From Bacteroidales bacterium (GTDB lineage: Bacteria > Bacteroidota > Bacteroidia > Bacteroidales > BM520), in contig JALNXP010000148.1 in assembly GCA_023230285.1 (NCBI GenBank), positions 1 through 6,380 of the forward strand: 6,380 nucleotides of DNA. Reading direction: 5' to 3'. Position 1 is the first letter of the stretch. Every line of letters begins with the position of its first letter. The notes beneath the pieces were generated by a model. It did not search any database. It was not told the DNA's origin and saw nothing but the letters and a program-made list of their open reading frames with translations. The position numbers were made by a program, and so were the translations under genes. Positions 1 to 6,282 of this stretch are shown here, in pieces.

Positions 1-1
1 T

Positions 2-139
2 GAATTAATAATTTATGAACTTCCTGTTTTACTTCCTGTGTATATGTCCGTGGTTTACACATTCGCTGTTTACGGGCTGTCGCTTGTCGTTGAGCGTATG
101 CCGGATGGCAGAAATTACATACCTTTGCTCCGAGGTTAA
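2..139 (+). CDS. C-terminal end of an unrecognised membrane protein (partial)
   Basis: Frame 2 is open from the left edge to a TAA at 137-139, giving 45 residues of a gene that begins outside the window. The piece contains one hydrophobic stretch (about residues 7-32, with LPVLLPVYMSVVY near its start), followed by a short polar tail with ER, R and R residues and the ending PLLRG. This looks like a last transmembrane helix with a cytoplasmic tail. The other two forward frames are interrupted by stops at once. A strong terminator on the same strand lies 40 bases downstream, which supports a real gene end here. One reverse frame is also open for about 36 codons but reads as a low-hydrophobicity shadow. 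I do not recognise the family, and the fragment is too short to assign a function. Confidence 0.6.
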   Translation, partial: ELIIYELPVLLPVYMSVVYTFAVYGLSLVVERMPDGRNYIPLLRG

Positions 140-178
140 TTGTTTGTACATCATAGCAACGCAAAATTAATTAATCTT

Positions 179-213
179 AAGGGACTTTATCAAAAATAAA
201 GTCTCTTTTTTTT
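179..213 (+). terminator. Intrinsic (Rho-independent) terminator
   Basis: The 10-base arm GGGACTTTAT (181-190) pairs with ATAAAGTCTC (196-205), with one G-U wobble, around a 5-base loop. Two more A-T pairs can form with AA at 179-180. Eight T residues follow directly (206-213). This is a classic terminator for the membrane-protein gene ending at 139. There is no matching A-tract on the left, so it should work in the + direction only. It separates that transcript from mfd. Confidence 0.9.
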
Positions 214-221
214 GTTATTGC

Positions 222-300
222 TATTTGAAACCTACTGATGTTCTTTGGTTTCGCTACGCTTCACAAAAGAACATCAATTTTTCGCACTTCTTATTTGAAA
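222..300. repeat. Palindrome flanked by 9-base direct repeats
   Basis: TGATGTTCTTT (236-246) and AAAGAACATCA (266-276) form a perfect 11-base inverted repeat around a 19-base loop. Five T residues follow at 278-282. The palindrome sits between two copies of TATTTGAAA (222-230 and 292-300), which resemble a target-site duplication, although the inverted repeats do not reach the direct repeats. It could be a second, weaker terminator, a REP-like or miniature mobile palindrome, or chance in AT-rich DNA. No coding potential is visible in it. Confidence 0.45.
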
Positions 301-337
301 TTACAGATACGAGATAATTTTATTTTTATCAGAGAGA

Positions 338-371
338 TTGGACTAAAATTAAAGATAATTAACTACTTTTG
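338..371 (+). promoter_or_regulatory. Bacteroidota-type promoter for mfd
   Basis: TACTTTTG at 364-371, followed by C, matches the primary sigma factor -7 element of Bacteroidota (TAnnTTTG). A TTG at 338-340 lies 23 bases upstream, at the long end of the accepted spacing for the -33 element. Transcription would begin near 378 and leave a leader of about 155 bases before the mfd GTG. It is the best -7 match on this strand between the terminator and mfd. Confidence 0.6.
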
Positions 372-392
372 CAGTTTGATTAGTGTTCGTGT

Positions 393-424
393 GCAGCGTG
401 GTCAATAGAATGACTTTACGCTGC
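393..424 (+). promoter_or_regulatory. Stem-loop in the mfd leader
   Basis: GCAGCGT (393-399) pairs with ACGCTGC (418-424). Inside it GTCA (401-404) pairs with TGAC (411-414) around the 6-base loop ATAGAA, with only a small asymmetric internal loop between the two helices. It lies about 15 bases downstream of the predicted transcription start. It lacks a T-tract, so it is not a terminator. A transcript-stabilising 5' hairpin or a protein or RNA binding site is possible. It matches no riboswitch class I recognise. Confidence 0.45.
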
Positions 425-532
425 TAAATTACTGAATGTCAATTATTTGTACAGTGTCTATATCAAATAGTTATATTGAAAAAATGTCGTATGCTAATGT
501 AATATATTATTAAAATTACGTTTAATACAGAA

Positions 533-3500
533 GTGAAAGAGACAGAAAAAGGCATATTATCAAACATATATACAAAATACAACAAATTTAAAGATTTTGA
601 AGATGCTGTAAATGGTAATTCCGGCATTATAGAGTTAAAAGGGCTTTATGGCTCGGCGTTATCTGTATATCATTCGGCTTATATCAGCAGAAATGATAAA
701 TGTAACCTTGTGATTTTGCCTGACAAGGAAACTGCTGCTTATTATTATAATGATTTAGAAGACCTTATTGGCGAAGCCGATGTAGATGTGGAAAAGAGGC
801 AGATTTTATTTTTTCCTAATACGTACAAATCAATCAACAATTTATCTGAAGCAGACCGAATAAATATTCAGGCTCGCATTGAAGTCATTAAGCGTATATC
901 AAAATACACAAAAAAAACCACCATAGTTTCTTATGCGGAAGCTGTTGCCGAACAATCCATCACGCCGAAAGAGTTTCAGAAAAGCAGTTTTGTCGTAAGT
1001 GTAAAAATGCAGATAACCGTTGATGCTTTATACGATTATTTGGTAAATAATGGCTACGACAGAGTAGATTTTGTAATTGAACCGGGGCAGTTTTCGATAC
1101 GCGGAAGCATTTTTGACGTGTATTCCTACAGCAACGAATATCCGTTTCGATTAGAATTTTCGGGAGATGAAATAGCCTCTCTAAGAAGTTTTAATCCGGT
1201 TAGTCAACTGTCGATAAAAGGATATAAAAGTCTGAATATATTGCCTGTTTTCGATAAAGAAAGCGGGTGCAGTAAACAATCTCTTATAGATTCTTTGCCT
1301 AAAGATTCATTTGTCATAGTTGAAGATATTGACAACATAGTTTCAAAAATAGAATCTCTTGCCGATAAGACGGGAGAACAATCAATGATTACAAAAGAGA
1401 TGTTTTTAAAATCGTTGATTAACAATAAATTGCTGCTAACAGGCAGTAATACTTCGTTTAAAAAAGTTGATACTTTTACTTTTAATACTCATTCACAACT
1501 TGACATCAACAAAAATTTCGACATTCTTATTGAACATTTAATAGACAGTGCGAAAGATGGTTATACCATATATATATGTTCTGAGACGGCGACGCAGATT
1601 ACGCGCATAAAACATGTTATAGATGAGTTGTTAAGTAATTTGGGGGCGCAGCCTGAAGATGTTGATTGTAAATATATTGAATTGTCGTTGCACAAAGGAT
1701 TTGTCGATGAAGATAATCTCATAGAGGTTTTAACCGACCATCAGATTTTCAACAGGTATCATAAATTTGACATTAAAGACAGGTTTGAGCGGCGTAAGAT
1801 AGACACAGTACAAAAGTTGACGGAGTTAAAGCCCGGCGATTATATAACTCATATAGATTATGGTATAGGGCGTTTTGCAGGTTTGGAGAAGATAGTAAAC
1901 AACGGTGTTGAGCAGGAGGCGATAAGGCTTGTTTATGCCAATGATGACTTGTTATACATCAACATACATTCGTTATATAAAATCTCGAAATATTCCGGCA
2001 GTGAAGGTAGGGAGCCGAAGCTCAACAAGTTAGGGTCAAGTACGTGGGCGACTTTAAAATCAGGTACTAAGAAAAAGGTTAAAGATATTGCCAAAGGTCT
2101 CATAAAGTTGTATGCGGAGAGACGCAACTCACAGGGTTTTGCTTTTTCGGCGGATACTTATATGCAGCACGAGTTAGAGGCATCTTTTATGTATGAAGAC
2201 ACGCCGGATCAGGTAAATGCAACTATAGACGTAAAAAACGACATGGAGAAGTCGTATCCGATGGAGCGGCTGATATGCGGAGATGTCGGCTTCGGAAAGA
2301 CTGAAGTCGCAGTGCGTGCCGCTTTTAAAGCAGTATCAGATTCTAAACAGGTAATTGTGCTTGTCCCGACAACTATACTTGCGTTACAGCATTATCAGAC
2401 TTTTTCTTCCAGATTACATGATTTTCCGGTCACTGTTGATTATATAAACCGTTTCCGTACATCGGCGCAGCAAAAACAAATCGTAGAAGATGTCGCTAAA
2501 GGGAAAATAGACATTCTTATCGGCACTCATATAGTTCTTAACAGCAAATTTAAGTTCAAGGATTTAGGTTTGCTGATTATTGATGAGGAGCAAAAGTTTG
2601 GCGTTGCGGCAAAAGAAAAGCTTAAACAGTTGAAGGTGAACATAGACACATTGACGATGACGGCAACGCCGATACCTCGGACGTTACAGTTTTCGTTGAT
2701 GGGAGCGCGAGACTTGTCGATTTTGCGTACGCCGCCGCCGAACCGACAGCCTGTACATACAGAATTATGTACTTTTGACGACAAGCTGATACGCGATGCT
2801 ATCGATTATGAGATTAGCAGAGGCGGGCAGGTGTTTTTTGTCCATAACAGAGTTCAAAATCTGCCGGAAGTTGCTGCTATGCTGAGGAAAATTTTACCCG
2901 GCATCAGTATTGCGATAGCTCATGGACAAATGAATGGTACAGAGTTGGAAAATGTTATGATAGATTTTATAGATGGCAGATACGATGTGCTGTTGTGTAC
3001 TAAAATTATAGAATCGGGGCTTGACATTCCTAACGTCAATACAATAATTATCAACGAGGCTAACTATTATGGACTTAGCGAGTTACATCAATTGCGTGGG
3101 CGTGTGGGCAGGTCTGACAAGAAGGCTTTTTGTTATCTGATAGCACCTCCAATGTCAACATTAACTGATGATGCACAAAAACGTTTGAAAGCCATAGAAG
3201 AATTTGCCGACCTTGGCAGCGGCTTCAATCTGGCTATGCGCGACTTGGATATACGTGGTGCCGGTAATATACTTGGTGCCGAACAATCGGGCTTTATCAG
3301 CGACATAGGTTTTGAAATTTACCAAAAAATACTTAACGAAGCTATTTCTGAACTGAAATCTGAAAATATCATCACGGATAATTCTTCAGAAGATTTCTTT
3401 GGCTCCCATGATTATACAAGCAGTTGTCAGATAGACATTGACCAAGAGGCATTTATCCCTGACAACTATATATCCAACCTGTCGGAAAGGATGAAAATTT

Positions 3501-3901
3501 ATCGTGAAATTAATGAATTTAAAGCAGAAGACGATTTTGCAGACTATCAACTTAAACTCATAGATAGATTTGGAACTGTTCCGCCGCAGTTGTCAACATT
3601 ATTTGAAGTTTTAAAAATTAAAATCGATGCTTGTAAATTAGGTATTGAAAAAGTGATATTTAAAAAAGGTGTTTTCAAATGTTATTTTCTTTCATCTGAA
3701 AATCATGCTTACTATGAGTCGCCGACATTTGAAAGAATACTTGAATATATTAAAACTCATGTTAACAGTTGCAGGGTAGGAGACAAAAGCGGCAAGATGA
3801 CGATAGAATTTATAAGGTCAAAATATGAGCCGGCATTTATTTTCACGGATGTCAGAAAAACATTTAAAGAGTTAAATGGTGAGAACAACGTTGAGAGATA
3901 A
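533..3901 (+). CDS. mfd: Transcription-repair coupling factor Mfd
   Basis: Mfd is a cytoplasmic ATP-dependent DNA translocase. It pushes or releases RNA polymerase stalled at lesions and recruits UvrA to start nucleotide excision repair of the transcribed strand. The 1122 residues match the family's usual length. An N-terminal UvrB-like module includes a 'V..V.EPGQFSIRGSIFDVY' type segment at about 175-197. An RNA-polymerase-interacting, CarD-like domain follows at about 430-500 (LKPGDYITHIDYGIGRF from 432). The superfamily 2 helicase core carries Walker A GDVGFGKTE (583-591, K589), motif II DEEQ (684-687), motif III TATP (710-713) and motif VI QLRGRVGRSD (853-862). The translocation (TRG) region, about 884-931, contains RDLDIRGAGNILG. 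The C-terminal regulatory domain begins near 974. The start is GTG at 533: an in-frame stop lies at 500-502, no ATG lies between, and there is no clear Shine-Dalgarno, as is usual in Bacteroidota. All motor motifs are intact. The next gene overlaps its end by 26 bases. Confidence 0.97.
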   Translation: MKETEKGILSNIYTKYNKFKDFEDAVNGNSGIIELKGLYGSALSVYHSAYISRNDKCNLVILPDKETAAYYYNDLEDLIGEADVDVEKRQILFFPNTYKSINNLSEADRINIQARIEVIKRISKYTKKTTIVSYAEAVAEQSITPKEFQKSSFVVSVKMQITVDALYDYLVNNGYDRVDFVIEPGQFSIRGSIFDVYSYSNEYPFRLEFSGDEIASLRSFNPVSQLSIKGYKSLNILPVFDKESGCSKQSLIDSLPKDSFVIVEDIDNIVSKIESLADKTGEQSMITKEMFLKSLINNKLLLTGSNTSFKKVDTFTFNTHSQLDINKNFDILIEHLIDSAKDGYTIYICSETATQITRIKHVIDELLSNLGAQPEDVDCKYIELSLHKGFVDEDNLIEVLTDHQIFNRYHKFDIKDRFERRKIDTVQKLTELKPGDYITHIDYGIGRFAGLEKIVNNGVEQEAIRLVYANDDLLYINIHSLYKISKYSGSEGREPKLNKLGSSTWATLKSGTKKKVKDIAKGLIKLYAERRNSQGFAFSADTYMQHELEASFMYEDTPDQVNATIDVKNDMEKSYPMERLICGDVGFGKTEVAVRAAFKAVSDSKQVIVLVPTTILALQHYQTFSSRLHDFPVTVDYINRFRTSAQQKQIVEDVAKGKIDILIGTHIVLNSKFKFKDLGLLIIDEEQKFGVAAKEKLKQLKVNIDTLTMTATPIPRTLQFSLMGARDLSILRTPPPNRQPVHTELCTFDDKLIRDAIDYEISRGGQVFFVHNRVQNLPEVAAMLRKILPGISIAIAHGQMNGTELENVMIDFIDGRYDVLLCTKIIESGLDIPNVNTIIINEANYYGLSELHQLRGRVGRSDKKAFCYLIAPPMSTLTDDAQKRLKAIEEFADLGSGFNLAMRDLDIRGAGNILGAEQSGFISDIGFEIYQKILNEAISELKSENIITDNSSEDFFGSHDYTSSCQIDIDQEAFIPDNYISNLSERMKIYREINEFKAEDDFADYQLKLIDRFGTVPPQLSTLFEVLKIKIDACKLGIEKVIFKKGVFKCYFLSSENHAYYESPTFERILEYIKTHVNSCRVGDKSGKMTIEFIRSKYEPAFIFTDVRKTFKELNGENNVER

Positions 3902-4253
3902 GATTTTTCGTTTGAGAAGGAAGTTGTATTATATAATACATGCAAAGGGCAGGTATGGTCTTCATTCACAGTTTGCTTACGATTTTTACATTTATTTTTC
4001 TCATTCGGACAAAACGGACAATATTGCTGCTATCAAAGAGTATATTGATGATTATGAGTACAATCTTTTCCAACAGAAGCCTGAAGTTCGGATAATAACC
4101 GACATCAACAACAGCAGTGCCGCTGTTGCCAGATGGCGCGAGGTCGTTGCATGTCATAATGGCATGAGTATAGAGACATTTAGCGTGGGGATAATTATCA
4201 ATTCAGCAAACTTTGCCACGCAAAACATAGTAATGCGGCTGTGGATAAATTAA
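3876..4253 (+). CDS. Short SAM-methyltransferase-related protein lacking the catalytic core (possible remnant)
   Basis: The gene encodes 125 residues and starts at ATG 3876 inside the end of mfd (26-base overlap), so it is probably co-transcribed and translationally coupled. The N-terminal part (about 8-40), with YYIIHAKGRYGLHSQFAYDF, has the signature of a Bacteroidota family of small class I SAM-dependent methyltransferases, normally about 230-270 residues with 'HGIHSPFVFDF' near the start. The C-terminal part (about 69-122), with VRIITDINNSS followed by RWREV and SVGIII, resembles the end of the same proteins: the 'DDI.WS..M..AW..I' segment and the last beta strands. What lies between in the family, the Rossmann core with the glycine-rich 'ELG.S.G' SAM motif, is absent. 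The family match is from memory of its conserved blocks, not an alignment. Catalysis looks impossible. The reading frame is intact, so it is either a recent in-frame deletion remnant or a repurposed mini-protein. Its stop interlocks with that of the convergent gene. Confidence 0.65.
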   Translation: MVRTTLRDKIFRLRRKLYYIIHAKGRYGLHSQFAYDFYIYFSHSDKTDNIAAIKEYIDDYEYNLFQQKPEVRIITDINNSSAAVARWREVVACHNGMSIETFSVGIIINSANFATQNIVMRLWIN

Positions 4254-5116
4254 TCTTGTAATTTTTCTCCTGTATTAGCTTTAACTTCGTTAGCGATGTC
4301 GCTGTCGACTAAAATACGTCCACAAAATTCGCATACGATAATTTTCTTGTGCATTTTGATGTCTAACTGTCTTTGAGGTGGAATTTTGTTAAAGCAGCCT
4401 GCACATGCGTCTCTTTCAATAGGGACGACAGCCAGTCCGTTTCGGACACTTTTGCGAATACGTGTATATGCTGTTAACAGACGTTGTTCTATATAGCTGC
4501 CATATTCTTCAGAAAGAGCCAATAAAGCTTTTTCTTCGTTTTCGGTTTCTACTATAATGCTGTCTAATTCAGAGCGTTTTCCTGCTAAATCTTCTTTTTC
4601 TTGAGCTAAATTTTTATTAGCAATTTCGATGTTCAGCTTCAATTTTTCTATTGCGGTAGAACTATCTTTTATTTTTTTCTCTGAAAGTTGTACTTCTAAA
4701 TTTTGGTATTCAAGTTCTTTAGTCAGTGAGTCATATTCTCTGTTATTTCTAACATTCATTTGTTGGTCACTGTACTTTTTGATAAGTGAAGATGCTTCTG
4801 CTATTTTAGTATTTTGCTCATTTATAAGCTCTGTATGTTTAGCTATTTCTGTTTTGTAGTTATCTATACGAGTTTCAAGACCAACAATTGCATCTTCCAA
4901 ATCTTGTACTTCTAAAGGAAGTTCTCCGCGTGCAGTTCTGATATTATCTATTTTTGAATCAATTAATTGTAGTGCATACAAAGATTCTAATTTTTTTTCT
5001 ATGGTAACATCCGGCTTTATGGCGGAGTTACTATCTTCTGAAGCATTTTCGATAATCACCTCTGAAGCCACGCTGCTTTGGACTTGTGGTACTTCAACAT
5101 CTTTTTTCTTTACCAT
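4250..5116 (-). CDS. C4-type zinc-ribbon coiled-coil protein (COG1579 family)
   Basis: The product has 288 residues. It has a charged, low-complexity N-terminus (about 1-38), a long coiled coil (about 40-225) rich in E, K, L and I heptads, and a C-terminal zinc ribbon with CAGC (C238, C241) and CEFCGR (C262, C265). Conserved family blocks include SLYALQLIDSKIDNI and GELPLEVQDLE (46-74) and VRNNREYDSLTKEL (122-135). The family includes Helicobacter HP0958 (FlgZ) and Chlamydia CT398, the latter reported to bind sigma-54. In Bacteroidota it is widespread and its role is unsettled; a nucleic-acid or RNA-polymerase-associated adaptor is inference. No signal peptide or membrane segment is visible, so it is probably cytoplasmic. 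The start ATG (5116-5114) has only A-rich sequence upstream. It is convergent with the short gene at 3876-4253 and divergent from the EamA gene. Homologues often sit beside a nif3-type gene; none is present here. Confidence 0.92.
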   Translation of the reverse strand: MVKKKDVEVPQVQSSVASEVIIENASEDSNSAIKPDVTIEKKLESLYALQLIDSKIDNIRTARGELPLEVQDLEDAIVGLETRIDNYKTEIAKHTELINEQNTKIAEASSLIKKYSDQQMNVRNNREYDSLTKELEYQNLEVQLSEKKIKDSSTAIEKLKLNIEIANKNLAQEKEDLAGKRSELDSIIVETENEEKALLALSEEYGSYIEQRLLTAYTRIRKSVRNGLAVVPIERDACAGCFNKIPPQRQLDIKMHKKIIVCEFCGRILVDSDIANEVKANTGEKLQD

Positions 5117-5134
5117 AACATGTTTTTATTCATT

Positions 5135-5155
5135 GCAAAATTAATAAAATTTTGC
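5135..5155. promoter_or_regulatory. Perfect inverted repeat in the leader of the zinc-ribbon gene
   Basis: GCAAAATT (5135-5142) and AATTTTGC (5148-5155) form a perfect 8-base inverted repeat with a 5-base spacer. It lies between the predicted transcription start (near 5166, - strand) and the ATG at 5116. The geometry would suit a dimeric repressor operator or a small leader hairpin. The left arm also contains a - strand -7-like sequence (TAATTTTG), so part of the match may reflect a second promoter. The region is AT-rich and the function is not established. Confidence 0.4.
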
Positions 5156-5172
5156 CTTATACAATTAATTTG

Positions 5173-5180
5173 CAAAGGTA
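5173..5180 (-). promoter_or_regulatory. -7 promoter element for the zinc-ribbon gene
   Basis: Read on the - strand this is TACCTTTG followed by C, a perfect Bacteroidota -7 element. It is 56 bases from the start codon and predicts a leader of about 50 bases. No clear TTTG -33 element is seen at the usual distance. Instead two runs of nine A on the + strand (5182-5190 and 5211-5219) lie just upstream of the promoter and could act as an UP-like or curved element. Confidence 0.6.
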
Positions 5181-5302
5181 GAAAAAAAAACTGAATGTTT
5201 GATTAGTAAGAAAAAAAAATCTACTTTTTTATTTGAAATTTCAGAAAATCATGAAATTATTGCCGCTTCTATTTTGTCTCTATCAATATTCCGAATTTGC
5301 TG

Positions 5303-5310
5303 TATCTTTG
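5303..5310 (+). promoter_or_regulatory. -7 promoter element for the EamA-HAD operon
   Basis: TATCTTTG followed by C is a perfect Bacteroidota -7 element, 30 bases upstream of ATG 5341. Transcription would start near 5317, giving a short leader of about 24 bases. A TTTG at 5273-5276 is 26 bases upstream, somewhat too far for a standard -33 box, so upstream recognition is uncertain. The position of this element argues against translation starting at the upstream TTG (5233). Confidence 0.6.
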
Positions 5311-5340
5311 CCCGCTCAATCAATAAAGAAAATTACAATA

Positions 5341-6282
5341 ATGAATACAAAAGCCAAAGGTTATATATTAGGTATTATTGCCGCAACAACTTACGGTATG
5401 AATCCTTTGTTTGCGTTGCCTCTTTATAAAGCCGGCATGAACCCTGATTCTGTTTTGTTTTTCAGATATTTGTTTGCCATATTAATTTTAGGCGTTATGT
5501 TAAAATCGCGTGGACGTAATTTTATCGTCAGCGGCAGAGAAGTTGTGACGTTGATAATAATGGGCTTGTTAATGTCAGTATCATCACTTTCTTTATTTGC
5601 AAGTTATAATTATATGAATGCCGGAATTGCCTCGACATTGTTGTTTGTATATCCTATCATGGTTGCTGTAATTATGACTGTTTTTTTTAAGGAGAAATTA
5701 AGGCTACAGACAGCGTTATGTATTTTAGGCGCTCTATGTGGCATCTGGTTACTTTATAAAAACAGCAACGGCTCGACTTTAAGTCTGAAAGGAACAATAC
5801 TTGTATTTGTGTCATCTCTTTCATACGCACTTTATTTGGTAGGTGTCAATCAGACGAGGCTGAAAAATGTGGCAACACTTAAAATCACATTTTATGTTTT
5901 AGTATTCGGCTTGTCGTTGTTTTCTATTCGTCTGCTATCCGGAGTACCTTTAATATTACCTGATAAATGGTATTTATGGGGAAATTTAGTTGCTCTTGCT
6001 GTTTTTCCTACGGCAATATCATTTTTGTGTACTACCGGCGCAATTAAACATATCGGGTCAACGCCAACAGCTATTCTTGGTGCATTAGAGCCTGTTGCCG
6101 CTATTATTTTCGGCATTACGGTTTTTGGCGAAAAACTTACGGCAAGAGATTGTGTCGGGCTGATAATGATACTTGTAGCCGTAACATTTGTAATCGCCGG
6201 AGGTAAAATCACAACTCAATTAGTACGCTTTAGGAAACTGTTTCCTAAAATTCCAAAAGAACGTAATAAAAAACATATATGA
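5341..6282 (+). CDS. EamA/DMT-family membrane transporter
   Basis: The 313-residue protein belongs to the EamA branch of the drug/metabolite transporter superfamily, inner-membrane carriers for small metabolites or amino acids; the substrate cannot be read from sequence. It has ten likely transmembrane helices (about 8-29, 38-55, 68-89, 96-116, 122-139, 149-169, 180-199, 211-231, 240-263, 270-287) in two tandem EamA repeats (about 7-139 and 150-287). Each repeat has the usual boundary after its fourth helix: FKEKL (116-120) in the first, and LEPV (249-252) with GEKL (263-266) in the second. The tail (290-313) is strongly basic and presumably cytoplasmic. The frame stays open back to a TTG at 5233. 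The ATG at 5341 is preferred because the first helix then begins at the usual place and a consensus -7 element lies within the would-be extension. It overlaps the next gene by ATGA, suggesting translational coupling. Confidence 0.92.
   Translation: MNTKAKGYILGIIAATTYGMNPLFALPLYKAGMNPDSVLFFRYLFAILILGVMLKSRGRNFIVSGREVVTLIIMGLLMSVSSLSLFASYNYMNAGIASTLLFVYPIMVAVIMTVFFKEKLRLQTALCILGALCGIWLLYKNSNGSTLSLKGTILVFVSSLSYALYLVGVNQTRLKNVATLKITFYVLVFGLSLFSIRLLSGVPLILPDKWYLWGNLVALAVFPTAISFLCTTGAIKHIGSTPTAILGALEPVAAIIFGITVFGEKLTARDCVGLIMILVAVTFVIAGGKITTQLVRFRKLFPKIPKERNKKHI

Noticed and set aside
162..169. -7-like element TAATTTTG on the - strand
   Set aside because: It would direct transcription backwards into the end of the membrane-protein gene. 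No gene lies there on the - strand within the window, and AT-rich sequence makes such matches common.
291..307. Near-identical 17-base sequence at 291-307 and 5229-5245 (TTATTTGAAATT, then A or T, then CAGA), plus an 11-base match GTTTGATTAGT at 374-384 and 5197-5207
   Set aside because: In two AT-rich intergenic regions matches of this length can arise by chance. No shared structure or consistent spacing to promoters is visible.
1204..2784. Reverse-strand open frames inside mfd (1204-1425, 1933-2127, 2527-2784)
   Set aside because: They are shadows opposite a fully conserved mfd reading frame, with no recognisable domains or start signals.
4109..4128. Perfect 7-base stem with 6-base loop (CAACAGC / GCTGTTG) inside the short methyltransferase-like gene
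   Set aside because: It lies within coding sequence for the NNSSAAV segment, has no T-tract on either side, and is explained by repetitive Asn/Ser/Ala/Val codons.
4629..4859. Forward-strand hydrophobic open frame opposite the zinc-ribbon gene
   Set aside because: Its Phe/Ser-rich composition is what results from reading the antisense of Glu/Lys/Leu-rich coiled-coil codons. It has no promoter or family resemblance.
5892..6212. Reverse-strand 106-codon open frame opposite the EamA gene
   Set aside because: It lies wholly within the second EamA repeat on the other strand and shows no independent protein features.
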